Source: a virus
Strand: one strand, 5' to 3'
IMG/VR virus record: IMGVR_UViG_3300042434_000967
Span: 1 to 46,628 of that record
Length of the DNA stretch: 46,628 nucleotides
Shown: positions 22,890 through 29,946 of the stretch, piece by piece
How positions within the stretch are numbered: the stretch's first letter is position 1
Layout: each line of letters begins with the position of its first letter
Notes under the pieces: generated by a model
What the model was told of the DNA's origin: nothing
The model's input: the letters and a program-made list of their open reading frames with translations, nothing else
Databases searched by the model: none
Translations under genes and position numbers: made by a program

Positions 22890-23337
22890 GTACAGAGCTG
22901 GTAAAGGGGATGTTGCCGATTGTGCGGCGCGTCAACCGGCGGGCTGGTACGTTTGCATCCACGGCATCCAGCACGCTGTTCAGCGAAACTTGGATGCTGG
23001 TTTCATCCCAGCCGCCGGCAGAGCAGACACCCCAATAGCTGTACAGAACGCGGGCGATGCTGGCTTCTGACCACAAAACTGTGGTCACTTTGCCGACCCA
23101 CAAACCTTGGATTGCTTCGGCAGTCCAGTTGCGCGTGATATCGGTGTTGCCGAATTGCAAGGTGGCATCTAGGTTGTCGCCCTTGAGCGTTGCAACCGCA
23201 CCACCAAATCCAAAAGGTAGGTATAAGTAGTTGCGATTGTTGTGCGTAATTTGTTCGTTGATGCGAAAGTTTTGAAAGCTGAAGCGGGTTTGATTGGTAG
23301 GACCGACCTCGAACAGGTGGCCGTAGTTGAATTCCAT
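22882..23337 (-). CDS. Minor tail protein (L-like position), 151 aa
   Basis: Located directly after the tape measure gene, where distal tail or L-like proteins are found in siphoviruses. The sequence is beta-rich: YGHLFEVGPTNQTRFSFQNF, then YLYLPFGFGGAVATLKGDNL, VLWSEASIARVLYSYWGVCS and the end RRLTRRTIGNIPFTSSVRV. The last element (R-R-L-T-x-R-x-I-G-N-I-P) is a common ending of phage minor tail proteins. It probably forms a ring at the tail end, linking tube and hub. The assignment rests on gene order more than on family recognition. Confidence 0.6.
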   Translation of the reverse strand: MEFNYGHLFEVGPTNQTRFSFQNFRINEQITHNNRNYLYLPFGFGGAVATLKGDNLDATLQFGNTDITRNWTAEAIQGLWVGKVTTVLWSEASIARVLYSYWGVCSAGGWDETSIQVSLNSVLDAVDANVPARRLTRRTIGNIPFTSSVRV

Positions 23338-25973
23338 CAGATTCCGAGCCTCCCGCGAGCAGCAGCGCTGTTGGTCAAGGTTCGCATGGCGCGGCGTTCG
23401 CCTTGTATGGCGCCTTGTTGGGCGGCTTGTGCCATGCCGGCTCGGAATTGATCAGCCGTAACGTACTCGACATTGTTGATGCGCTCCACGCTGTAGCGGA
23501 CGTCGATGGGTTCCACCGTTGCGGTTGCCGCATTACTGCCCTGAGCGCTGGTGCCGCTGCCTGGGATTACAGATTCCCCGCGTGCGCCACGCGAATAGCG
23601 AGACATGGCGGCGGACATTTTAGATTGCGGAATGACGTATTCCGGTTCACCACCTTCGCCAATTAAGCCCATCGTAGGGCTCGTTACAACACCACCTTGA
23701 GCAAAAGCTTCAAATCCTCCAGGCCAGTACGCACCATCCTTTGCGCCCCTAAAGCCAAAACCTTTAGCTAGAAAAGAAAACACACCAACACCATCCGAAC
23801 CTCCAGCAGCGCCAAGCGCTTGAGCAATACCGTACATAATCATCATTTTGCCGATTGTTGCCAACAGATCGCCAGCAAGTCCTTTCAATGCGTCTCCAAG
23901 GTTTTCAGTACCTTTTACAGCAGCATCAATAGCGCCGCTAAATGTACTAGCAACCGTGCTTGAAATGCCTTCAAATAAATCTTTTTCCATTTGAAGTTTG
24001 GCGTTTGCCGCCTCCTGTTCCTTTGTTAGCTTCTGGATTTGTGCAATCTTATTACGTATCGCTTCTTTGTCGGCATCGGTAAGTGTTATACCCTGTGCTT
24101 TTAGTCCGTTCTCAATTTCAAGATACTGAACTGCCTGTTTTTTTACGTCCGTAGTTGCCCCTACCTTTATAAGTTCCATGTCCAATTTTTCCATTATGTT
24201 TTTTATTTCCATTTCCCTATCTCGTGCAAGCTCCCGTAATTTATCTTCACGCTCCAGCTCTGCGTCCTTAAGACGCACAATCTCTTGAGCTTTAATAACG
24301 ACTTTTTCTGTTTCGTAGTTTGCATTTAGTAAGGCTTTTGCTGCATCACGGTTAATGTCCGCTACCTTTTGGTCGTATTCCAAGCGTATAGCTAGTTCTT
24401 TATTTCCTTCAAAAAGAGCATCGCGTATACCGTCTTGAGTGACGGACATAAGCTTCATAGCTTCTAAGTCTTCCTGAAGAAGTGCTGTGCGATCTTCTGG
24501 TGGTTTAGGGCCTTTAGCTCCGGCACCGCCTGAAGGTGCGGCTTGAGACGGCACGTTAAAACTTCTAAGACGTCCCGCTGCTGGTGCTGCAGGAGCAAAG
24601 GCGCCAGGAACTAGACGACGCAGCTCTAGTTGTTTCTGATTTTCGTAATACTTTTGGGCTTCTGGATTAAGCGCACGTATCCCACCAAGTATTCCAAACT
24701 TTCGTTGCGTGGCTGTTTCAGCCGAACGAGCTGCTTGTATGTCTGCTTGGGCCATACGGCCTCCACTCATTAAATCTGCAAGCCTTGAAATAGCTCTAGA
24801 TACAGCATTAACGAAATCAGTAACACGATCGGTTAGCCATTGCAAAGCTGGTCCAAATGCGCGAACGAGAGTAGTAGCTAAGCCAGCTAAAGACTGCCCA
24901 AGTGCGCTGACACTGGCTGTTAACCGCTCCATAGCGGTCTTTGGCTTGTTTACAGCTGCTACTCCTTCGTTACCCATTTTTACAAGCGTATCAATTAGCG
25001 TTTGTACTGAAATATCCCCGTCTTTTGCCATCTTCAAGATGGCATCACGGCTGACTCCATACTTATCCGCTAACTCTCCTTGAATATTTATGCCCTGACT
25101 CGTCAGTTGGTTAAGAGTTGCTTGAGTTACTTTGCCTGACTCAAGGGCCGATGTAATAGCGCTACCTGTTTTTTCAAAGGAACCACCGTACTTTTCAGTA
25201 AGTGTAGTAATTAGTTGAACTGCTTTAGCTTGATCTTCAAGCTCTAGCCCCAAACCTCGAACATTTTGGATTACCGCTGTGAACTTTTCTACGTCAGTGT
25301 TAGCGGTTTTAAACGCAGCAGCTAACTGTTTAGTTTGCTCTGCAGAGAAACCTAAATCTTCTCCTAGTTGTTTAACTGCTTGTCCCCTAGACGCAATATC
25401 GCCGATTAAGGTTCCTAGTAACGATCCGGCAAAGCCTCCTCCAGGGCCTGCTAAACCACCTAAAAGACCACCGATAGCACCGCCGGCAGCGGCTCCACCA
25501 CTCTGACCAAATAGCAGTGGAAAAACTCCGCCGATAACTGCACCGCTTACTGCTCCACCTAAACGTCCTCCAATACCTCGGCTTGTCCGCGCAGCTGTGC
25601 CGGCTGCGGGAGGTAACGCTGGACCTTGTAAGCCAAAACCTGCGTTTGCTGTCGGAACAGCTTTGCGCTGTAAAGCTATTTGTTGTTGAATTAAGCGGTT
25701 TTGTCTATCTCTTGCGGCATTAGCTTGACCCAACGCTTGCACGTACTGTCGTACTGCGTCTGCCTCAGCAACTGTTCCGGCATTTACCTTATTAAGTGTT
25801 GCAGCAGCTTTTGCAAGGTTTGCGTTGTAGGCATTGAGACTTTGCGAGGCACCGGCTAACCGTTTGTTTACACTATCTACTCCTGTGGAAAGAGTGTTTA
25901 TTTGTTTTGTAATAGCCTGAAGCTGCTGTATGCCTTTTACGCCAATCTCGATATCGGCTCTGTAGGCAGCCAC
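23337..25973 (-). CDS. Tape measure protein, 878 aa
   Basis: Length of this protein sets tail length. The N terminus (ADIEIGVKGIQQLQAITKQI, then TLSTGVDSVNKRLAGASQSL) is a helical TMP start; residues about 130-190 are a Gly/Ala-rich hydrophobic part (GGRLGGAVSGAVIGGVFPLL), and the tape measure domain follows with EQTKQLAAAFKTANTDVEKF and KYGVSRDAILKMAKDGDIS. A long charged coiled coil fills about 520-680. The end contains GGVVTSPTMGLIGEGGEPEY followed by VIPQSKM, a hallmark of these proteins. The start is GTG. The gene is more A+T-rich than its neighbours. No lytic domain is seen. Confidence 0.93.
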   Translation of the reverse strand: MAAYRADIEIGVKGIQQLQAITKQINTLSTGVDSVNKRLAGASQSLNAYNANLAKAAATLNKVNAGTVAEADAVRQYVQALGQANAARDRQNRLIQQQIALQRKAVPTANAGFGLQGPALPPAAGTAARTSRGIGGRLGGAVSGAVIGGVFPLLFGQSGGAAAGGAIGGLLGGLAGPGGGFAGSLLGTLIGDIASRGQAVKQLGEDLGFSAEQTKQLAAAFKTANTDVEKFTAVIQNVRGLGLELEDQAKAVQLITTLTEKYGGSFEKTGSAITSALESGKVTQATLNQLTSQGINIQGELADKYGVSRDAILKMAKDGDISVQTLIDTLVKMGNEGVAAVNKPKTAMERLTASVSALGQSLAGLATTLVRAFGPALQWLTDRVTDFVNAVSRAISRLADLMSGGRMAQADIQAARSAETATQRKFGILGGIRALNPEAQKYYENQKQLELRRLVPGAFAPAAPAAGRLRSFNVPSQAAPSGGAGAKGPKPPEDRTALLQEDLEAMKLMSVTQDGIRDALFEGNKELAIRLEYDQKVADINRDAAKALLNANYETEKVVIKAQEIVRLKDAELEREDKLRELARDREMEIKNIMEKLDMELIKVGATTDVKKQAVQYLEIENGLKAQGITLTDADKEAIRNKIAQIQKLTKEQEAANAKLQMEKDLFEGISSTVASTFSGAIDAAVKGTENLGDALKGLAGDLLATIGKMMIMYGIAQALGAAGGSDGVGVFSFLAKGFGFRGAKDGAYWPGGFEAFAQGGVVTSPTMGLIGEGGEPEYVIPQSKMSAAMSRYSRGARGESVIPGSGTSAQGSNAATATVEPIDVRYSVERINNVEYVTADQFRAGMAQAAQQGAIQGERRAMRTLTNSAAARGRLGI

Positions 25974-26012
25974 GGCGTTCCACGCATACTCTGGTACTTC
26001 AGTTTACGGTGT

Positions 26013-26038
26013 AAAAAAGCCGCCGGGCTAGCGGCGGC
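26013..26038 (-). terminator. Intrinsic terminator overlapping the TAC stop codon
   Basis: On the - strand, GCCGCC (26038-26033) and GGCGGC (26024-26019) pair around an 8-base loop and are followed by TTTTTT (26018-26013). The hairpin overlaps the last codons and stop of the frameshifted chaperone gene. It would limit transcription into the tape measure gene. Confidence 0.75.
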
Positions 26039-26554
26039 GTTTGGCCTTGTCGATTTCCTTTTGCTGGTCTTCGTTCAGGATTTGGAAGTAGGCGCTCCAG
26101 CCGAGTAGCTCCTCGGCGGTCATGGTCGTCCGAACTTCGGTAAGGGTTAGGCCCAGCTCTTTGGCGACGCCAAACTGGAGCATGAGCCAGCTGTCCTTGC
26201 GGAGTTCGGCGCTCAGGATTTTGGGTCGATGGGCTCGGCGTCGTCGGTCAGGATCGCCAGCATCAGCGCTTGCAAGTCCTTGTCCTTGACTTCGTTTTTC
26301 AGGACGTCCACCTCGCCGACGCTGAAAAGCTTGGCGCCGGATTCGTCGAGGGCCTTAGCAATCAGCAGTTGGAGTGCGAAGGCGTTGGCATCGTCGGACT
26401 TGGCCTGCTTTTGGGCGCGTTCGCGCTCAGCCATTGTCAGCGGTGCCACCCACATTTCGAATTTGGTGCCATCGGAAAGCTCTACTACTTTCTTGACGGG
26501 CTCCAGGTTGGCGGCCTTGCGGAGACGGTCGATTGCGCGTACAGGAACGGGCAT
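26028..26554 (-). CDS. Frameshifted tail assembly chaperone (G-T fusion), 175 aa
   Basis: The zero-frame protein (26213-26554) ends with PIDPKS. Just before its stop lies C CCA AAA (26225-26219), a canonical -1 slippery heptamer. After a -1 shift the frame stays open for 63 more residues (ILSAELRKDSWLMLQF, then LTEVRTTMTAEELLGWSAYF and a basic end KAKRRR) up to a TAG at 26030-26028. The second part has no proper start of its own. This matches the lambda gpG/gpGT arrangement, conserved between tail tube and tape measure genes. The fusion binds the tape measure and the tube protein during tail assembly and is absent from virions. The frameshift is inferred, not measured. Confidence 0.85.
26213..26554 (-). 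CDS. Tail assembly chaperone, zero-frame product (G-like), 113 aa
   Basis: This is the major product of the chaperone gene. It begins MPVPVRAIDRLRKAANLEPV and has the usual strand-helix layout: TKFEMWVAPLTMAERERAQK, a helix (DDANAFALQLLIAKALDESG) and VGEVDVLKNEVKDKDLQALM. The segment F-x-x-W/V-x-x-L-T-x-x-E-x is typical of tail assembly chaperones. It lies between the tail tube gene and the tape measure gene, as expected. A promoter-like 12-mer is 23 bases before the start and a strong terminator isolates it from the tube gene. It works with the frameshifted form, which ends at 26028. Confidence 0.85.
   Translation of the reverse strand: MPVPVRAIDRLRKAANLEPVKKVVELSDGTKFEMWVAPLTMAERERAQKQAKSDDANAFALQLLIAKALDESGAKLFSVGEVDVLKNEVKDKDLQALMLAILTDDAEPIDPKS
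26219..26225 (-). promoter_or_regulatory. Programmed -1 frameshift site (CCCAAAA)
   Basis: The - strand sequence GAC CCA AAA TCC TGA contains C CCA AAA, which allows both tRNAs to re-pair after a one-base slip (CCC AAA). The zero-frame stop follows two codons later. The downstream frame is open to 26028. This position and pattern agree with tail chaperone frameshifts in many siphoviruses. Confidence 0.85.
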
Positions 26555-26576
26555 ACCAGTGCTTGGGGTATGCGAT

Positions 26577-26588
26577 TAGTGTAGCGGA
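26577..26588 (-). promoter_or_regulatory. Promoter-like 12-mer before the tail chaperone gene
   Basis: TCCGCTACACTA on the - strand matches the TGTGCWACAMTA motif at 10 of 12 positions, with TACACT as -10. It begins eight bases after the terminator of the tail tube gene and ends 23 bases before the chaperone ATG, so it could restart transcription for the chaperone, tape measure and tip genes. Confidence 0.5.
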
Positions 26589-26596
26589 GTAGAAAT

Positions 26597-26621
26597 AAAA
26601 AACCCCGGCTTGTGGCCGGGG
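26597..26621 (-). terminator. Intrinsic terminator after the tail tube gene
   Basis: On the - strand CCCCGGC (26621-26615) pairs with GCCGGGG (26609-26603) around a 5-base loop, followed by TTTTTT and further T-rich sequence (26602-26597). It lies 29 bases after the stop of the tube gene. Confidence 0.85.
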
Positions 26622-26649
26622 CTGCTGAACTGGCTGCGACAGCAGATTA

Positions 26650-27420
26650 TCAGGCTTGGCTGAAATCGAAGGTGGGCGTAGCAGCGGGGCGGAAGTTGAC
26701 GGTCACCGATTGGGCGTCGTCGGGGTTGATGTTCAGGCTGGCCGAGGTCAGCACGGCATCAAACGAGATCGAGCGGCTCAGGGTTTCGCTCAGGGTGCCG
26801 CCGCTGAACACGCGGTCGGTGTAGAGCTTGAAGGCTGCCCCAGTTTGCTGGCGCTGGAGCACGTCCTCGATCATGCGGTTGGACAGGGCAGCGTCCTCAT
26901 TGGTCATGTAGACCGTTGCGGTGCCGGTGCCATCGCCAAAGCCGCTGATGTAGCTGCGGAAGGGCACGTACTGGCCGGGGGTTTGACCGATGGTGGTGAC
27001 GTCGATTTCAGCGCGGCTGATCTCGAAGCTCCAGTCGCGGACTTGGCCAACTACGGCGAAGTCGGCGTAGTAAACCTCGAATTCGTTGGGAACAGTCGCA
27101 GTGCCATCATCGGTGATGGCCAGGATGGTGCCACCAGCGGTAGTCGATACGGTGAGTGCACCAGTTGCAGCGGTGTAGCTCAGGACGTAGTAGGTGGTGG
27201 CGTCGGAGATAGGCGCAGGCAGGGTGCCGGTACCGGAGCCGCCAGTTTGGCTATTCACCACGCGGAATTTCACCGGGTCGCCTACCTTGAAGTTCAGGTA
27301 GGGGGCAACGGTGATCACATCGGTGGAAATGTTGACACCGGATTCACCGAAGGTGCCGGTGGTGCCGGCGGGTTTGTAGTAGAGGGCGCCGGACGTGCCG
27401 GACAGAACGGTGGTGGCCAT
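26650..27420 (-). CDS. Major tail tube protein, 256 aa
   Basis: I start at the ATG at 27420 (MATTVLSGTSGALYYKPAGT); an upstream frame adds four residues without support. The tube-fold core is split by an inserted beta domain (about residues 30-105: YLNFKVGDPVKFRVVNS, YYVLSYTAATGALTVSTTAG). After it come VVGQVRDWSFEISRAEIDVT, TIGQTPGQYVPFRSYISGFG and DGTGTATVYMTNED, which contain the W-x-x-E-x-x-x-x-x-x-x-T-T-x-G motif of tail tube proteins. The end has LTSASLNINPDDAQSVTVNF. Location before the chaperones and its own strong terminator fit the highly expressed main tube protein. The inserted domain may be exposed on the tail surface. Confidence 0.85.
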   Translation of the reverse strand: MATTVLSGTSGALYYKPAGTTGTFGESGVNISTDVITVAPYLNFKVGDPVKFRVVNSQTGGSGTGTLPAPISDATTYYVLSYTAATGALTVSTTAGGTILAITDDGTATVPNEFEVYYADFAVVGQVRDWSFEISRAEIDVTTIGQTPGQYVPFRSYISGFGDGTGTATVYMTNEDAALSNRMIEDVLQRQQTGAAFKLYTDRVFSGGTLSETLSRSISFDAVLTSASLNINPDDAQSVTVNFRPAATPTFDFSQA

Positions 27421-27496
27421 AGGGCGTACCAAGTGAACGTTGTTGGGCGGGCACTGCCCGGCTTAATACAGGTTAGCGCCTGTGGTTAAGCATCAC

Positions 27497-27928
27497 CTAC
27501 GACAAGACAGTTGCAACGTAGGACGTATCAATGCGGCCCACAAAGTGGGGAGCTTCCTCTGTTGCTGAAAATGTTGGGCCGTTAATTTCGCCGACGCGGA
27601 AAAATACGCCGCTGGTTGTTTTGGCGGTGTTGTTGAGTGTTTCCAGTGCGTTGACTGCAGTGGTGATCAGCGTTTGGTTGCGGGCTGGGCCGCGGCCTTT
27701 TTCCGTGAAAATGCGGATAACAATCGCGCCACGGGCGTTGTCAACGCTGCTGGTAAGCGTGGGTTCGTTGGTAATACCGAAAGTAACATTGACGCGAACG
27801 TACTCAGTAGTGGTGTTAGGCGGGACCGCTGTGATGTTGTCGAAGTAAACAGGCACTGCAGGTGCCAGTGCGCCAAAGGCGGAAAGCAGTGGATTTTCGA
27901 CGGCGGCGCGGATTGCTTGGTAGTTCAT
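27497..27928 (-). CDS. Tail terminator-like protein (DUF4128 type), 143 aa
   Basis: The pattern MNYQAIRAAVENPLLSAFGA, VPVYFDNITAVPPNTTTEYV and VNALETLNNTAKTTSGVFFR fits the family of phage tail terminator-like proteins (DUF4128): a first helix, a P-V-Y-x-D-N strand and the central R-V-x-V-x-F-G strand. It caps the tail tube at the head side. The gene order (connector, gp10-like, this gene, tube) is typical. Its start overlaps the stop of the preceding gene by four bases. Confidence 0.75.
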   Translation of the reverse strand: MNYQAIRAAVENPLLSAFGALAPAVPVYFDNITAVPPNTTTEYVRVNVTFGITNEPTLTSSVDNARGAIVIRIFTEKGRGPARNQTLITTAVNALETLNNTAKTTSGVFFRVGEINGPTFSATEEAPHFVGRIDTSYVATVLS

Positions 27929-28515
27929 GAAAATCTTCGTGTCATAGCGGAATCCATCTCTAGCTGAACTGCTCGTCCCAGATTAGAGCTGGCGTAAGTG
28001 GCAAACCAGTCGAGGGGTGCCGTACGACTGGAATTAGATCCTTCGCTACCTCCACCAATCTGACCACGATAAGAAACTTGAGAACGAGGGCCGTTAAGCT
28101 CCCATTTTTGGCGGCCCAACGCTGTTTGCGGTTCTGGAGTTAAACGGCGTGCGTAGTATTGGCGGTCATGCTGTATTGCATCAATAGCTTCTAATGCGTG
28201 AGGAGCAAAATTAGTGATGCGAAAAACTACGCTGTCTGTACTAAAGATACTTTTTGTTACTTGAGTACCCGTTAAAGGGGGCGTAATTAAAGGACGAGGT
28301 TCGCCGGGCTGTCCTGTACCGCGTACGGTTGTTGTGGGTGTTTGAATTTCCCAAGAGTTAGAAAACTCTCCGGTCCAACTTGGGCCGGCTTGCTGTAATT
28401 CACGTACTACTCTTTCAGCGACGCGTTTCGGACCGTTGTAAACCGTTGTTGCGGCTACGCGATCAAGTTCTTGCAGTATATTCACACCTCCTTGCCAAAA
28501 ACCTTTGCGTGCCAT
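27925..28515 (-). CDS. Head-tail joining protein (HK97 gp10-like position), 196 aa
   Basis: The protein occupies the place of gp10-like neck proteins. The N terminus (KGFWQGGVNILQELDRVAAT, then RVAERVVRELQQAGPSWTGE) is helical and contains the P-x-W-T-G-x-F-x-x-S-W element that such proteins often have. The second half carries FRITNFAPHALEAIDAIQHD and Q-Y-Y-A-R-R, and ends with a basic helix. It is noticeably A+T-richer than both neighbours, which suggests module exchange. It overlaps its neighbours on both sides by a few bases, so expression is coupled. Assignment by order and partial pattern. Confidence 0.6.
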   Translation of the reverse strand: MARKGFWQGGVNILQELDRVAATTVYNGPKRVAERVVRELQQAGPSWTGEFSNSWEIQTPTTTVRGTGQPGEPRPLITPPLTGTQVTKSIFSTDSVVFRITNFAPHALEAIDAIQHDRQYYARRLTPEPQTALGRQKWELNGPRSQVSYRGQIGGGSEGSNSSRTAPLDWFATYASSNLGRAVQLEMDSAMTRRFS

Positions 28516-28892
28516 TACTGGGGCCTCACGATTAGAGAGTGGTAAACCGGGTTGTCGCCGCGATAGGTCGTGATGGCGATGATCTTTGCCTCGCGGGTTG
28601 CGCCAGCTTGCTGGTATCGGATGCGGTCGGCCTCAGTCGGGTAGTACGTGCCAAGCTCACTGGCGCCGATGATGACTTTGAGATCAGTGGTTTGGTATAG
28701 ACCTTCGGCTTCACGCGGGCTGACTCGGGTGATGACTGCTTTGACTGTGACCGTAGTATCGGCGCCAGTGACTATGCCGGTTGTTGGGTCGTAGGTTCGG
28801 GGTGTAGAGGTTTTGATATACGTGATGTTTTGGCCCCAGTCGGCAAGGACGGAGGTCGGGATTGGGGCAAAGGTGGTGTCAATTAGGCCCAT
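28515..28892 (-). CDS. Head closure/stopper-like protein, 125 aa
   Basis: I choose the ATG at 28892 (MGLIDTTFAPIPTSVLADWG), which is separated by one base from the upstream stop, instead of the frame's earlier start. The pattern F-A-P-I-x-x-S-V-L-x-x-W-G-Q-x-I-T-Y, then YDPTTGIVTGADTTVTVKAV, TDLKVIIGASELGTYYPTEA and AKIIAITTYRGDNPVYHSLI, is the beta-barrel layout of head closure proteins (gp16 or lambda FII-like). It would plug or connect the head with the tail. Confidence 0.65.
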   Translation of the reverse strand: MGLIDTTFAPIPTSVLADWGQNITYIKTSTPRTYDPTTGIVTGADTTVTVKAVITRVSPREAEGLYQTTDLKVIIGASELGTYYPTEADRIRYQQAGATREAKIIAITTYRGDNPVYHSLIVRPQ

Positions 28893-28893
28893 G

Positions 28894-29424
28894 TCAGCCT
28901 CGACGTAGACGGACGGCGTAGTTGGTGGCGCCCCCCATGCAGTAGGCACCGAGGTAGGTCTGCAGCCAGGGGTAGAGGTCGAAGACGTTGTTCACCATGC
29001 CCGGTGTCATTGAGCTGGATTTGTATTTGACCTTTAGCTCGCCCAGTTCCACTTGGTCGTAGAGGCCGGTGGTGCCGGTGCTGCCCGTGATGGCGTCGGT
29101 GTCGTTGGCGAGGGCGCGTGCCAGTTCGTAGGTGGCGACTTTGATTTCTGTGGGGATGACAGTGCAGACCAGTTCGATGCCATCAACTTCGAAGTCCTCG
29201 CGTGGCCACTTGAGGGCTTGCGTCGTGGTGCAGCGGTCGCCGTAAAAGCTAAGGGCGTCGATCCAGCGGGTGGCGCTGACAAGGGCGCGGTTTTTCTGGT
29301 CGTCTGTTTTATCGGTCCAGGTGGCCGAGTCTGGGACGGTCTCGAAATATGTGTTGGCAGCAGCCAGCGTTACGTAGCTGTTGGCTGACGTCCCAGCGAT
29401 GGTGGCATCAATGACGGCAGCCAC
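28894..29424 (-). CDS. Head-tail adaptor (often annotated DnaT-like), 176 aa
   Basis: The sequence SANSYVTLAAANTYFETVPD, then ALVSATRWIDALSFYGDRCT, ALKWPREDF and IKVATYELARALANDTDA, follows the pattern of the family frequently named putative DnaT-like ssDNA-binding protein. In phages, that family is placed directly after the capsid gene and is thought to be the adaptor bound to the portal (gp6/gp15-like). Its position here agrees with the adaptor role; a role in DNA replication is unlikely. The C terminus (LYPWLQTYLGAYC) is typical. Confidence 0.7.
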   Translation of the reverse strand: MAAVIDATIAGTSANSYVTLAAANTYFETVPDSATWTDKTDDQKNRALVSATRWIDALSFYGDRCTTTQALKWPREDFEVDGIELVCTVIPTEIKVATYELARALANDTDAITGSTGTTGLYDQVELGELKVKYKSSSMTPGMVNNVFDLYPWLQTYLGAYCMGGATNYAVRLRRG

Positions 29425-29426
29425 AG

Positions 29427-29621
29427 TTAGTACATCCTTTGTTTGAGTCTAGCGCTAGTGCGTGATTTCCTTTGTTTGGGAGGATTGCTCAGCACCATTG
29501 AGTGATACACCTTTGCGCCAAACATTTCGAGTTCTGCTTGGGCTTCTAGGTGTTGGCCGTACTGGACGTCAACAAAGCTGCGACAGTTATCCTGTAGTAC
29601 GAAGAGACGCACTGTACTCAT
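29427..29621 (-). CDS. Small hypothetical protein, 64 aa, start overlaps a divergent gene
   Basis: Not recognised. The ATG at 29621 gives MSTVRLFVLQDNCRSFVDVQ, then YGQHLEAQAELEMFGAKVYH and a very basic end (PPKQRKSRTSARLKQRMY). A longer frame exists but would run into the divergent gene. The start codon shares the tetranucleotide CATG (29619-29622) with the ATG of the + strand gene, leaving no leader for either. The frame reaches to three bases before the adaptor gene. Its coding status is moderately certain. Confidence 0.5.
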   Translation of the reverse strand: MSTVRLFVLQDNCRSFVDVQYGQHLEAQAELEMFGAKVYHSMVLSNPPKQRKSRTSARLKQRMY

Positions 29622-29895
29622 GCCTGCTCGCAAAGCTGCTGACAGCCTAGAAGTAAAGGAGAAATCCGCACCGTCCGCGTTGCCTGGTGACACCGTTCGC
29701 TCACTGGAGCCCGTTGCAGTGGCAATCCGCGAGATGTTTGCCGCTGGTAAAGATGCCGAGACGATCCAGCAGGAGCTGGCCGTTAGTCCGCATGTGTTTC
29801 GTGAGCTGTTGAGTCATTCCTACAAGTTGGTGGGCCGGGCTCCGGAGATTTTTGAGTACCAGGAGCGAGTACGTGTAGGGCAGCTTGAGGGCTGA
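29620..29895 (+). CDS. Small helical (HTH-like) protein read against the late block, 91 aa
   Basis: Not recognised by name. The N terminus is charged and probably flexible (MPARKAADSLEVKEKSAPSA). Residues 30-70 look like an HTH: VAVAIREMFAAGKDAETIQQ, ELAVSPHVFRELLSHSYKLV, similar to short phage HTH domains with an A-G-K-D-x-E-T-I-x-x-E-L turn. The last part (APEIFEYQERVRVG) is typical for small phage regulators. It is located between the capsid gene and the adaptor gene, on the opposite strand, and a bidirectional hairpin closes it. Its promoter would have to lie inside the divergent gene. A regulatory role is a guess. Confidence 0.6.
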   Translation: MPARKAADSLEVKEKSAPSALPGDTVRSLEPVAVAIREMFAAGKDAETIQQELAVSPHVFRELLSHSYKLVGRAPEIFEYQERVRVGQLEG

Positions 29896-29900
29896 TTAGC

Positions 29901-29928
29901 CAAAAGAAAAGCCCCCTTTCGGGGGCTT
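29901..29928 (-). terminator. Strong terminator behind the major capsid gene
   Basis: The stem AAGCCCCC/GGGGGCTT (29909-29916 and 29921-29928) with a 4-base loop is followed on the - strand by TTTTCTTTTG (29910-29901). It lies 19 bases after the stop of the capsid gene. On the + strand the same hairpin could end the small gene at 29620 but has a poorer T-run. Confidence 0.9.
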
Positions 29929-29946
29929 CTTGGTTTCCGCTTCGAA

